Of a stretch of DNA of 64,000 nucleotides, positions 1 through 10,342 are shown in pieces (positions within the stretch are counted from its first letter, which is position 1; each line of letters opens with the position of its first letter). Position numbers and translations under genes: made by a program. The notes beneath the pieces are model-generated. The model made no database searches, had not been told where the DNA came from, and saw only the letters and a program-made list of their open reading frames with translations. Origin of the DNA: Erwinia_E haradaeae_F (lineage in GTDB: Bacteria; Pseudomonadota; Gammaproteobacteria; Enterobacterales; Enterobacteriaceae); contig NZ_LR217698.1 of NCBI RefSeq assembly GCF_900698855.1, positions 744,001-808,000 on the forward strand. The letters run 5' to 3'.

Positions 1-243
1 ATTAGGTTTCTGTTTTTTAACTTTATAAAGTGCAGAAAAAATCGATTGACCACCCTCATCATTCTCTAAATATAAAGCCACGATACAAACTCGTCTTGTA
101 GCCTGAAAAATCCGTTCCAATAAAGTTTTACGAAAGTCAACCGGAGAAAATAATGTAATAAAATCCATCACAGACTGCGAAATTTTTGGTAGCATTGCAA
201 AATGCTCTTGATGCTTATTTCGTTTTAATTTAAACACAATCAC
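1..243 (-). CDS. pssA: Phosphatidylserine synthase, N-terminal part (cut by window edge)
   Basis: This is the first 81 codons of CDP-diacylglycerol-serine O-phosphatidyltransferase, which makes phosphatidylserine, the precursor of phosphatidylethanolamine, at the inner membrane. The reading matches the start of E. coli PssA closely: KRNKHQEHF, then LPKISQSV, a region like DFRKTLLERIFQA, and RVCIVALYLENDEGG. The catalytic HKD motifs lie beyond the window. The start chosen is GTG at 243, because the E. coli start aligns to within one codon of it and an AGGAAAG Shine-Dalgarno-like stretch sits about 8 nt upstream. A second GTG two codons in is possible. Together with cls it shows that phospholipid synthesis is retained. 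Confidence 0.9.
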   Translation of the reverse strand, partial: MIVFKLKRNKHQEHFAMLPKISQSVMDFITLFSPVDFRKTLLERIFQATRRVCIVALYLENDEGGQSIFSALYKVKKQKPN

Positions 244-1442
244 AAAAATTTCTTTCCTAGTTAAATAATAATCTTAATGCAATAACCCATAAATCTAAAT
301 ACAAATACTAAAGTTAGTCCTTCTCCTTATACATAAATATTTATTATCCTGCTTATACAAAATTTTATGATATATCATTGTTAGAAACAATGGATGTATC
401 CTGACTTATAATAATATAACAGTAAAAATATAATGACATGACACTCTCTGTACTAATAAAATAATACATATGGTTTATTAAGTATTTTACTTTTCTATTT
501 TACAATAATATCTCAATATTTCAATGTTCGAATTCTATCAAAATGACCATATAATAATAACTAATTTTTCTAAACAATGCACTCTTACGTAAAATAATAA
601 TTTTTATCAAAATTTAGTAAATATAATTATATTATACTAACTAATTTCTGTTAATACAAGAAACTAAATCCTCAAGTAATATCGATTATAAAGAACTCGA
701 TGATTTATTATTTTTGAAGATTCTATTAACTTCTGAAAATAAAACAATTCATGCAAGAAATAAATTCATTAAAATGTCTATAACATAATATTAAAATACT
801 TCTTATCCTCAAACTTCAATCTCTCTTAGACATTGATTCTGTTAACCATAATAAAGGATCTTAATTAAGTTGATTATCTAGATCAGTAAGACCAAAAAAT
901 TCCAGAAATAGAGGTATAATTACCTTTAATTATAGAGATGATTATAAGTCCTCAGCTGTTTTTAATATTTTTAAAATCTAAATCACACATTAATATACAA
1001 TTAATCTAATTATCAAAATAAAATAACCAATTGACTTTCCTAATAGATTATTTTTTTAAAGTAATAAAATGGAGTCAAAAAAATATAGATCATGTAGAAA
1101 TATCATTAGATCACAACAAAAACATATTCTCATAGATTTAATAATCTAATCTTGCAATACTCTTAAATTACTTAACTCAAAGAAACCAATAAAAGATCAG
1201 CCCCAATCCTTGTATCTGATTTAAGGAGAATTCTAAACATTGTCAACTTTATAATATATTTTCATAACGCACACACTAAGACTAATAATGATTGCACTCT
1301 AATATCAATATAAATATTTAGATACATCCATACCATGGATCTACGAAATATAGAATACTATCATGGATTCATTCACCTTCAATAGGTACAATGATCTATA
1401 TAATTCTTTAATGCACATATTATCTTTAAGTTGGAGGCACAT
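244..1442. other. Gene-free gap between divergent pssA and gshA
   Basis: About 1.2 kb of AT-rich DNA with stops in all frames. I recognise no gene, RNA or remnant. Promoters for both flanking genes must lie here, but AT-richness makes individual -10/-35 calls unreliable. Confidence 0.6.
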
Positions 1443-2969
1443 TTGATTCCAGATCTGTCACAAGCTTTATCTTGGCTAAATGCTCATCCTTATGTATTTA
1501 AGGGAATCAGTCGAGGAATTGAACGAGAGACCCTACGTATTAAACCTGATGGATACCTTGCAACCACTGACCATCCAAAAAACTTTGGATCTCCTTTAAC
1601 ACATAACTGGATCACTACAGATTTTGCAGAAGCATTATTAGAATTCATTACACCAGTTGATCAAGATATTAATCATTTACTACAATTTCTACGTGATATT
1701 CATCGTTATGTCTCGTCTCAACTAGAAAACGAAATGATGTGGCCTATCAGCATGCCATGCCGAATATGTCCTAACTCAAGTATAAAACTTGCACAATACG
1801 GATCATCACATCTTGGACAAATGAAAACCCAGTATCGACAAGGACTTAAAAATCGATATGGTGCATTAATACAAATGATTTCAGGAATACATTATAATTT
1901 TTCATTACCTTTATCTTTTTGGCGCCTCTGGAAAAATATTAATACAACAAACAATGAAAAAGAAATAATATCTATTGGTTACTTAAGTTTAATACGAAAC
2001 TACTATAGACTAGGATGGATAATTCCTTATCTTTTTGGTTCTTCACCAGCTATACCCCCTTCTTTAATTCAAGACAAACATCTTAAATTACCATTTGAAT
2101 ATAACCATCCAGACATGCTTTCACTTCCATATGCAACTTCGCTACGAATTAGTGAGATTGGTTATACTAATCGCAATAACAAACAACTAGCTATCACATT
2201 TAACAACCTGAAAGATTATATTTTTAATATTAAAACGGCAACTCAAACGCCTTCAGAAGAGTTTTCGGCAATAGGAATCAAGGATCAACAAGGCAATTGG
2301 TTACAACTCAATACTAATATACTACAAATTGAAGACGAATTATATATACCTATACGCCCTAAATGTCTTACAAATCTAAATGAAGTTTCGTCTGACGCAC
2401 TGAAATACCGAGGGATTGAATATGTTGAAGTACGATCATTAGATATTAATCCATTCTCACCAATTGGAATTACAGATGAACAAATACGCTTTCTTGATCT
2501 TTTTCTTATTTGGTGCTCCCTAGCAGACTCTCCTGAATTAAATAATACTGAGTTAGATTATGCACGAAAGAACTGGAATTTAGTAAGCACTGAAGGACGT
2601 AAAATGGGACAAAAAGTCCATATGGGTCATAATAATAAGCCCTATTTTCTTTCTCAGGTAGGAAATAGACTTCTTCAAGACCTAATTCTAATAGCAAAAA
2701 TTTTAGATAACTCTAGTAAAAAACCTCTTTACCAAAAGACATGCCAGAATCTACAAAAATCATTTGATAATCCAGGTTTAACCTATTCTTCCCGTTTACT
2801 TCATATTTTAAAAAAACAAGGTCTAGAGAAGACTGGATTAGACCTTGCTAAAAAATATCACTATCAGTTCTTAAAAGAAAAATTAGAAGTTATAGACATT
2901 CATAAATTTGACGAAGAAGCGAAACAATCCAGAGTTAGTCAAAGAAAACTAGAAAATTATGGTATATAA
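1443..2969 (+). CDS. gshA: Glutamate-cysteine ligase
   Basis: Catalyses ATP-dependent joining of L-glutamate and L-cysteine, the first and rate-limiting step of glutathione synthesis, in the cytosol. The 508-residue product is close to the E. coli enzyme (518) and colinear with it: GIERETLR, LTHNWITTDFAEALLEF, MWPISMPC, HYNFSLP, YATSLRISEIGYTN, YVEVRSLDINPFSPIG. The start is TTG at 1443, with GGAGG at 1433-1437 five bases upstream. E. coli gshA also uses TTG and begins with the same IPD-SQAL residues. An in-frame TTG at 1431 overlaps the ribosome binding site and is unlikely. The C-terminus is about ten residues shorter than in E. coli. The gene stands alone, with kilobase gaps on both sides. 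Confidence 0.97.
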   Translation: MIPDLSQALSWLNAHPYVFKGISRGIERETLRIKPDGYLATTDHPKNFGSPLTHNWITTDFAEALLEFITPVDQDINHLLQFLRDIHRYVSSQLENEMMWPISMPCRICPNSSIKLAQYGSSHLGQMKTQYRQGLKNRYGALIQMISGIHYNFSLPLSFWRLWKNINTTNNEKEIISIGYLSLIRNYYRLGWIIPYLFGSSPAIPPSLIQDKHLKLPFEYNHPDMLSLPYATSLRISEIGYTNRNNKQLAITFNNLKDYIFNIKTATQTPSEEFSAIGIKDQQGNWLQLNTNILQIEDELYIPIRPKCLTNLNEVSSDALKYRGIEYVEVRSLDINPFSPIGITDEQIRFLDLFLIWCSLADSPELNNTELDYARKNWNLVSTEGRKMGQKVHMGHNNKPYFLSQVGNRLLQDLILIAKILDNSSKKPLYQKTCQNLQKSFDNPGLTYSSRLLHILKKQGLEKTGLDLAKKYHYQFLKEKLEVIDIHKFDEEAKQSRVSQRKLENYGI

Positions 2970-3634
2970 TTAACCAACTACAACATTATGGTAGTTATCT
3001 AGATATAATGACAAAATAGTTCTTATTAAGATGCATGGATATAAAAATAGTGGTAATAACCATTCTCTTCTAAGAGAATTAGAAAATTTAAGAAATACCA
3101 ATATGTGAATCAAATAAAAAAAATAAAACTAATGCAGACAAAATGCAAATACTAATTAACCTCACATACTGTATTTATATTAGCGTTAAAAAATCAAAAA
3201 TAATAAAACAGAAAATTATACCTCGAAAAAAATATAATCTATCTATTTAAACAAAACGTAATCAGTATTTTAACCTTTACATTATCGATGATCATCTAGA
3301 TACAGTATGAATTAAAAATAGATTTCAATATAAATCACCTTCATTAGGTTAACATAAAGATGTGATTAAAATCAATTTTTATACAAATAAAATATCTAAA
3401 TTTTACTTAAAAAATAGAAAAAATGAAAAATTAGATATATCTAGCTTTTTTCTTAAACAAAAGAAAATATATTATACACTCTGATTCTTATGTAGAGACT
3501 GACCATATAAGAAAACTATTTTTGCCTAAAGAATAACATAGAAATGTTACTTGTTATTATTCAGACTACAAAGTTATCCATATCACTTTAATATATCAAT
3601 CAAATATAAAATGATCTAATCATTTCCTAAAAAA
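2970..3634. other. Gene-free gap between gshA and ffs
   Basis: AT-rich DNA with no open frame, RNA or remnant that I can recognise. Confidence 0.6.
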
Positions 3635-3635
3635 A

Positions 3636-3753
3636 TAGGTGGGAGAGCTGCATTAGCTGTATTCCAACACATGTATTATTTGTTACGGCTGCTTCCTTCC
3701 AGACCTGACCGAATTCTCAAATTAACATTGTAGGTACGCTAAAAGCTCTCCCA
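3636..3753 (-). ncRNA. ffs: 4.5S RNA of the signal recognition particle
   Basis: The RNA component of the bacterial SRP, which binds Ffh and delivers nascent membrane proteins to FtsY. On the minus strand the universally conserved apical core GGTCAGGTCTGGAAGGAAGC is present (about 3691-3710), differing from E. coli by one C-to-T change. The RNA ends pair perfectly over nine bases (GGGAGAGCT at 3641-3649 against AGCTCTCCC at 3744-3752), giving the expected hairpin of about 115 nt. The 3' end runs into ACCTATTTTTT, a plausible termination tract. Exact ends are estimated from the pairing. It is an isolated gene inside a 3.4 kb otherwise empty region, so its sequence is clearly under selection. 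Confidence 0.95.
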
Positions 3754-6339
3754 TTGACATACTAACAGTCTTCAATACATAAAAATATTATGATTTTTTT
3801 TCCAAAAAAATACAAACTATCTCTTCATTATTATATTTTATTTCTTTATTGTTTATAAAATCCTAATGTCCTATTATATAGATCTAAAAACTAAAAAGAA
3901 AGCAATTTTCAATAAAAAATATTAAAAATATTAAAATTTATTAAATATAATGTAAGAGTGTATTAAAATTATTCAATAATAATTATTATTAAAATTTTAA
4001 TAATTAATTGATGACATTTCGATAGGCTCTCCTTAACAATTATAGATTATAAATATGAAATTAACTCTTTTATTATGTTATATATAAAAGAAAATACATT
4101 AATCCCTAAATCATAATATGTTACATAAACTTACACAATTAATAACTTAGTAAATATATTCTATTAATTCCTAATTAATAACATCTCTAAGCGCTTTTCT
4201 AGGGAGATATTAAAAAATGCTCAGAAAATTATACTACTTAACATTAGTTTTAGTTAACCAATTAGGTAATCTTTTTTCCTATCTCTATGAAAAAAATTAC
4301 TAAACCAAGCTCGCTCTGAAAAAGCTTAGATCAACTATCTCTAACTAATAGGTTAAAAATAAACTCAATTGAATTCTAATATATTCAATTATAGATGTTC
4401 AGAGAATTTACTCTTACAACAATTATTGTAAGTATATATTTAAGTATAAAATATATATTTAAGTATCATAGATGTATTATCTGGATAACAACTCAGATCT
4501 TAATAAGAGTTCGCATTATAATCATAGTTATATAAGTTATCTTCTCTACATCTCGATAAATGTAGACCTATCACTTATATTATTCTAAATTAATACTAAA
4601 AACTTATTAAACATCAATCAAATCTTGATTATTTATCATAACAACACATTTTAAAAGAAAACAAATATAAAATAACCTATAATTAAGTTAAAAGCGTATA
4701 CTTAACTAATACAATTAACGAAATTAAAAAATTTTTATCTATTTGTCTAGCAAGTAAGTAAACTTATTTAGTTTTGTCACTAAAACGCGGCCAATTAATC
4801 ACACTATCGTTTTTTATAAGTCACTGATCTGTCCAAATGATTAATTTTATTCTATCACTCAAATATAATCAATCATATAAACCCACATCAATCAGAAAAA
4901 TTTGATTACTCTCTGTAATCCTATCTACAGAAAATAGAGACGCTACTCTTTATTTTTAAAATAAAACAAATCATATATTTAATATCAACAGGGTTTAACC
5001 CTAAATAATGATGCCTTTCTTATGATGTTTATAAATACATTACTCTAAAAACAACTGCTATTCTTGGAGAAAACTCTAAGAAAAAGAAATAACAATACTA
5101 GAAACTACTTCTTAAAAACAAGTTAACTTAATTTACTCATATTATAATCTGATGAGCTTAATTAATTCTGTAATTTTATGATTTCGACTCTGTCAATAAA
5201 CCAAACCAACATAGACAGAAGAGTATCATAAACTAAAGTGGTCTAACTAAATCAAAATTTAATCAAAAATTCTATTATTAAATAGAATAACTATATCAAT
5301 AAACCTAGACCTAATATATCATATGGTATAATTATCTGACCACTACAAAAACTAAGTATTATTGATATAACTAGAACTAAAATCGCTAATCATAGGATGA
5401 TTATATCATATAAATAATACTTTCGTAAAAAAGTATGAAAAATAAAATCTAAAAATAATTCAGTTTCGAACTATTGAGAAAATTATTGCAGTTACATACC
5501 CTCATTTACTACCCTCTTTTTAGATTAAAGGACAACTCTGAAGTAATAATATTTATTACATTTAAATCTGTACGCTTAATCAGACTGATTTAAAAATCAA
5601 TGAAATATCTTATTTTAATTAAAGTGATGAGAAATTCTAAAATAGAATACATTACCATGATCAATTTTTCAATATATATAAGATAAAAAATCTTTCTTTA
5701 GCTATAAACTATGGTTAAGATACAATAAAAAAATAATTAATCTATCTGGTATTATCTACGATGAAAAAAAAATCTAAAGTGTTAGAAAAATCGAAAATAT
5801 GCATTTTAATCAAAAATATCTATGTTTTATGAAAGATATACAAACCAACGTGTTAATTATAGGGAACTACATAAAAATACAATCATAAAAACAAGAGGAG
5901 AATAAAATAAAATCATACTAACTCTTAATATAAAGATACAAATATTCGCTACATATAACTAGATTATCCACATGAAAATAAAATACAGCATAAAATAATG
6001 TATATTTTACATTAAACTAGATCAAATAAATCCTGATTCAAAGATGCACAAAAAGTTCCAGAAAAAATATATTTTATATCCAGTATATATTCTTATAGTC
6101 AATAAAATTGATATTTCAAAAAATAAATTATGTAAATTTAATCATAACCATTTATCTAATCATTAGTCAGAAAATAGAGATTCGAAAAAAACTATCTACA
6201 TTAAAATCAAATTATATTACCATGACTAATGACAATATTAATGTTAAAAAACAAAATTAGCATGATAAAAGTCACTATATCACGAGTTCTGATGCTTTAA
6301 TAAAGCTAACACAGACCTGTGAACGAAACTGCATATTTC
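3754..6339. other. Long gene-free gap upstream of cls
   Basis: About 2.6 kb without a recognisable gene. A 15-base direct repeat (TATATATTTAAGTAT at 4433-4447 and 4452-4466) is present. A slightly more GC-containing patch near 4780-4800 has no assignable content. Confidence 0.6.
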
Positions 6340-7803
6340 ATGATTACCTTTTATACTATAACAAACTGGCTACTAATATTTAGTTACTGGCTATTGATTG
6401 CCGGCGTAACATTACGAGTTTTAATTAAACGACGCTCTGTACCTTTCGCTATGGCGTGGCTTCTAATTATTTATATCCTTCCTCTTCTAGGAATTATTGC
6501 CTATCTTTCACTAGGAGAACTATATTTAGGAAAACTCCGTACTAAACGAGCTCGAACTATATGGCTATCCACCTCTATATGGTTAAGAAATTTAAAATCT
6601 CATCAAGATTTTTATGATAAACAAAACAGTGATATCGCTCAACCATTGTTTCAACTTTGTGAAAAACGTCAAGGAATAGCCGGCGTAAAAGGAAACCAAT
6701 TTGAGCTCTTAACAACTAGCAATTCTACACTGAAAAACGTAGTACAAGATATTCAACTAGCACTCAATAATATTGAAATGGTATTTTATATCTGGCAGCC
6801 TGGTGGACTAGCTGACGATGTTGCAAAAGCGCTTATGGCAGCCTCACGCCGAGGTGTTCATTGCCGTCTATTACTAGACTCTGCTGGAAGCGTAGAATTT
6901 TTCCGTACGGATTGGCCTAATCTGATGCGTAATGCTGGTATAGATGTAGTAGAAGCGCTTCCAGTTAGTCTTCTTCGTATTTTTCTCCGACGAATGGATA
7001 TACGTCAACATCGCAAAGTTGTGTTAATTGATAACCATATCGCCTATACTGGGAGTATGAACTTAGTAGACCCTCTTTTTTTTAAACAAGAATCCGGAGT
7101 TGGTCAATGGGTGGATCTTATGGCCCGAATCGAAGGTCCGATTGCAACAGTTATGGGCATTATTTATTCAGGAGACTGGGAAATTGAAACAGGTAAACAC
7201 ATCCCCCCCCCTTCTGTTCTAAATCATACTACACTTCCATTGAAGAAAACAAATGATCATACCATTTTAGTTATTGCTTCAGGCCCGGGCTTTCCAAAAG
7301 AAATAATTCATCAGTCTCTATTAACTGTAATCTATTCTTCAAAAAAAACGCTAATCATTACTACTCCATACTTAGTGCCTAGCGATAATTTACTACATGC
7401 AATTTGCACTGCATCTTATCGTGGCGTAGATGTAAAGATTGTTGTTCCACGCCATAATGACTCCATTCTAGTTCGATGGGCAAGCAGAGCATTTTTTAGT
7501 GAGCTACTTGAATCTGGGGTAAAAATCTATCAGTTTGAGGGGGGGTTATTACATAGCAAAAGCATTCTTGTAGATGGCCAACTTAGCTTGATTGGTACCG
7601 TAAATCTTGATATGCGTAGTCTATTGCTTAATTTTGAAATTACTCTAGTAATTGATGATGATAAATGTGGTAGAGAGTTATCACGTATACAAAATGAATA
7701 TATCTCTCAATCACGTCTAGTTGATGCGCTACTCTGGTCACAACGGGCTTATTGGAAACGGATTATAGAGAGACTATTTTACTTCTTTAGTCCATTACTA
7801 TAA
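6340..7803 (+). CDS. cls: Cardiolipin synthase A
   Basis: Membrane phospholipase-D-superfamily enzyme that condenses two phosphatidylglycerols to cardiolipin plus glycerol. Two N-terminal membrane segments (about residues 5-25 and 38-58) are followed by two catalytic HKD motifs: HRKVVLID near residue 225, followed by GSMN, and HSKSILVD near 405, followed by GTVN. The C-terminal RLFYFFSPLL is the E. coli ending. From ATG 6340 the protein is 487 residues (E. coli 486) and starts colinearly with E. coli ClsA. An in-frame GTG at 6319 would add seven unaligned residues and is rejected. No strong Shine-Dalgarno is visible. The coding sequence holds a C9 run (7203-7211) and a G7 run (7539-7545), odd in such AT-rich DNA. 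Confidence 0.96.
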   Translation: MITFYTITNWLLIFSYWLLIAGVTLRVLIKRRSVPFAMAWLLIIYILPLLGIIAYLSLGELYLGKLRTKRARTIWLSTSIWLRNLKSHQDFYDKQNSDIAQPLFQLCEKRQGIAGVKGNQFELLTTSNSTLKNVVQDIQLALNNIEMVFYIWQPGGLADDVAKALMAASRRGVHCRLLLDSAGSVEFFRTDWPNLMRNAGIDVVEALPVSLLRIFLRRMDIRQHRKVVLIDNHIAYTGSMNLVDPLFFKQESGVGQWVDLMARIEGPIATVMGIIYSGDWEIETGKHIPPPSVLNHTTLPLKKTNDHTILVIASGPGFPKEIIHQSLLTVIYSSKKTLIITTPYLVPSDNLLHAICTASYRGVDVKIVVPRHNDSILVRWASRAFFSELLESGVKIYQFEGGLLHSKSILVDGQLSLIGTVNLDMRSLLLNFEITLVIDDDKCGRELSRIQNEYISQSRLVDALLWSQRAYWKRIIERLFYFFSPLL

Positions 7804-8581
7804 CGAATAGTAAATATAACAAAACTCTTAAATTATAAGAATTATAAATACACTGATTATATGAAAATTGATATAAAATAATCAACCTATTCTTTTCCTA
7901 AAAATAATTAATAATTGATACACATATCTCAATACAACGCAACACTTACTAGAATATGCACATCAGTATACAAAAAGAACTTTCTTCTAAACAGAAAGGA
8001 TATTTAAATAAAATCTTAATACTAAATTCAATAAAAAATCACATTAAATTAATATTTAAAATTATTAGCATATCATTCGTACATTCGAAAGATCTTAAAG
8101 AATAAGCAAGTAAATATCTTACAATAGGTAATACTTACAATAAACATCAGAAAAAATCATTATAAGAAAATTCAAAATGAGCAATATTGAGAGTTGATAA
8201 GTATTTTAAGCGAAAAGATTACATATAGTAATAACTCAGTTATAATTTATTATAACTTAATCCACGAAATCCTTTCCAATTCAAATTTTTAATAATTTTT
8301 AACCAAAGACACAATAAAATTTTTCAAACTTATAAACCTATAAAGAAAGACACTATTACCAATCTATAAAAATTATTGACTATAGAAATCTATATATATA
8401 ATGATTATGTAGCAGACTAAACAACTGTAGACTATAATATAAAAGATATCTTAGATAATATATAGAAGGCAATGTAAGAATATAAATAAAAAAATGAATA
8501 CTAGTGACATCTAACACACCATAATCTCTTACTAAATAAAAAATTCTTTGATTTTTATAACAATGAAAAGTTCTATTCTTT
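7804..8581. other. Gene-free gap between cls and the uvrA remnant
   Basis: AT-rich DNA in which I see no gene. The lower part may be the eroded body of uvrA, whose probable 5' remnant follows at 8582-8680, but nothing alignable is visible here. Confidence 0.5.
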
Positions 8582-8680
8582 TAAAGAAGAAGGCAACACC
8601 AATATCAAAACGTAAAATTATACTTAAATTAAAATATTAAAAATATTGAAAATAAATTCATATCCCTCTTTTCAATATAT
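8582..8680 (-). pseudogene. uvrA: Probable remnant of the 5' end of uvrA
   Basis: In E. coli uvrA (excinuclease ATPase subunit) is divergently transcribed from ssb. At the expected place and strand here, one reading frame gives NIFNILI*V*FYVLILVLP, which lines up codon for codon with the E. coli N-terminal segment NLKNINLVIPRDKLIVVTG. It then gives SSL, as in the Walker A end GKSSL, with about seven codons missing. Upstream residues (EG-like) fit EVRG with a one-codon indel. There are stop codons inside and no downstream continuation. The match is by eye and short, so it is probable rather than certain. If right, this uvrA copy is dead. Confidence 0.4.
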
Positions 8681-8810
8681 GAAAATTTTGTATAAAATCA
8701 ATAATTAATTAGAAATACATTACCTTCATATTTAATAAATATAGATGTTAGGTACCAACTATGGTAATATTTAGTTTTAGTAAAATAACATTATGATTTG
8801 GAGATATGAT

Positions 8811-9341
8811 ATGGCCAGTAAAGGAATAAATAAAGTTATTTTAATCGGATATCTAGGGCAAGATCCAGAAATTCGCTACATTCCTAATGGAAGCGCTGTA
8901 GCGAATATTACTGTAGCAACATCTGATAGCTGGCGCGACAAGCAAACCGGAGAAACAAAAGAAAAGACTGAATGGCATCGCGTCGTATTATTCGGGAAAA
9001 TTGCTGAAGTAGCGTCTGAATATCTACGCAAAGGCTCTCAAATATATATTGAAGGAAGCTTACAGACTCGTAAATGGACAGATCAGTCCGGAATAGAAAA
9101 ATACACTACCGAAATAATAGTGAATCATGTAGGAGGAACTATGCATATGCTAGGAGGTCGATCCCAATCTAACCCCGGAAAAAGAACTGAATGGGAAGAA
9201 AAAAACCAAAATGAACACGAAATTAACTTATCTAATGATTTAAATAAGTTGTCTAATTCTCTACCACAAAAAATAAAACACAAAAACATCATTCAAGATA
9301 ATGATCCACTTATTAATTTTGAAGACGACATTCCTTTTTAA
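8811..9341 (+). CDS. ssb: Single-stranded DNA-binding protein
   Basis: Homotetrameric OB-fold protein that coats single-stranded DNA in replication and repair. The OB domain (about residues 1-115) is colinear with E. coli SSB: KVILIGYLGQDPEIRY, TEWHRVVLFGKIAEVA, YIEGSLQTRKWTDQSG. A low-complexity hydrophilic linker follows, then the acidic C-terminal tip ending FEDDIPF, which docks partner proteins. Length 176 (E. coli 178). ATG 8811 is chosen because it gives the MASKG start and has GGAG (8800-8803) seven bases upstream. An ATG at 8793 precedes this ribosome binding site. Relative to E. coli, one residue is inserted in the VNHVGGTM segment. The neighbour uvrA appears eroded. Confidence 0.97.
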   Translation: MASKGINKVILIGYLGQDPEIRYIPNGSAVANITVATSDSWRDKQTGETKEKTEWHRVVLFGKIAEVASEYLRKGSQIYIEGSLQTRKWTDQSGIEKYTTEIIVNHVGGTMHMLGGRSQSNPGKRTEWEEKNQNEHEINLSNDLNKLSNSLPQKIKHKNIIQDNDPLINFEDDIPF

Positions 9342-10342
9342 ATAAAATATAAAATCTATAACATGAACTATTAAATTCGATTATGCATATATCTCTTACA
9401 TATTGTATATACAATATTTTATTAAAATAATAAGTAATGACTTATGGAAAAAAACTAAATAAACAAGACTAAAAAAATTTATCTAAATAAATAAGCAATA
9501 TTAACTAAAAAAACTAATATATCTAGTAAATAAATAAAGAAAGAATTGACAGGATCTAATCAAACTACAAGATCCATTTAATTAAACAAAACTATTACAT
9601 TTTTGATATGATCTAATATCTTCTAAACACATTATACTAAACTTCTAATCTTATCTCTTCATGCTATTTAAGAAAATTATTAGACATAATTAGATCTTCT
9701 CCTGATGCAACGTGCATTAAACTTAACCATCAATAACATTATTTTATTTTACGATAGTAAAATATCTATTGTCAAGTAATATAAAAACTAAGGCACGTAT
9801 ATTTCTATCTTAATACTAAGATAAATTGATAAAAAATAAAATCTCTACACTCAACTAATAAAAAAATAAAACAGTCCATATACCTTATCGATTATCAAGT
9901 TAATAAAAAATTTTCATATTTTATATATAAACCATCTCCCTAACTAATTCATTTAAAATCTTAAAAATTCTAAATATAATTTCTAACAATCTCTAAAATT
10001 CTTTTTGAAAAAAGAATATATAAAATGATAATGATCAAGTTAATAAATAATATTAAAACTAAAACTCAAAAAAAATCACTACAAATTTTATATCTATATC
10101 TATAAACTATAATACGAATTGTTAAACACTAGTGACGTAACCATACATACTAATAATCTACGATACTACAAGATTAAAATTAATAAAATTATTAATGAAT
10201 GACAATCTAAAATCATATCAATAAAAAATCTAGATAAAGATTAGATACTTTACTGGTTATCTCAATATGATAAAAGCGTGATCCAAAACAACATTAGACT
10301 ATTGTCTCTATCAAATAACATAAACTGAAATATGATAAAAAA
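9342..10342. other. Gene-free gap between convergent ssb and typA
   Basis: About 1 kb of AT-rich DNA. No gene, RNA or clear hairpin terminator seen. Confidence 0.6.

Noticed and set aside
523..541. GTTCGAATTC resembling a tRNA T-loop
   Set aside because: No acceptor, anticodon or D arm can be built around it.
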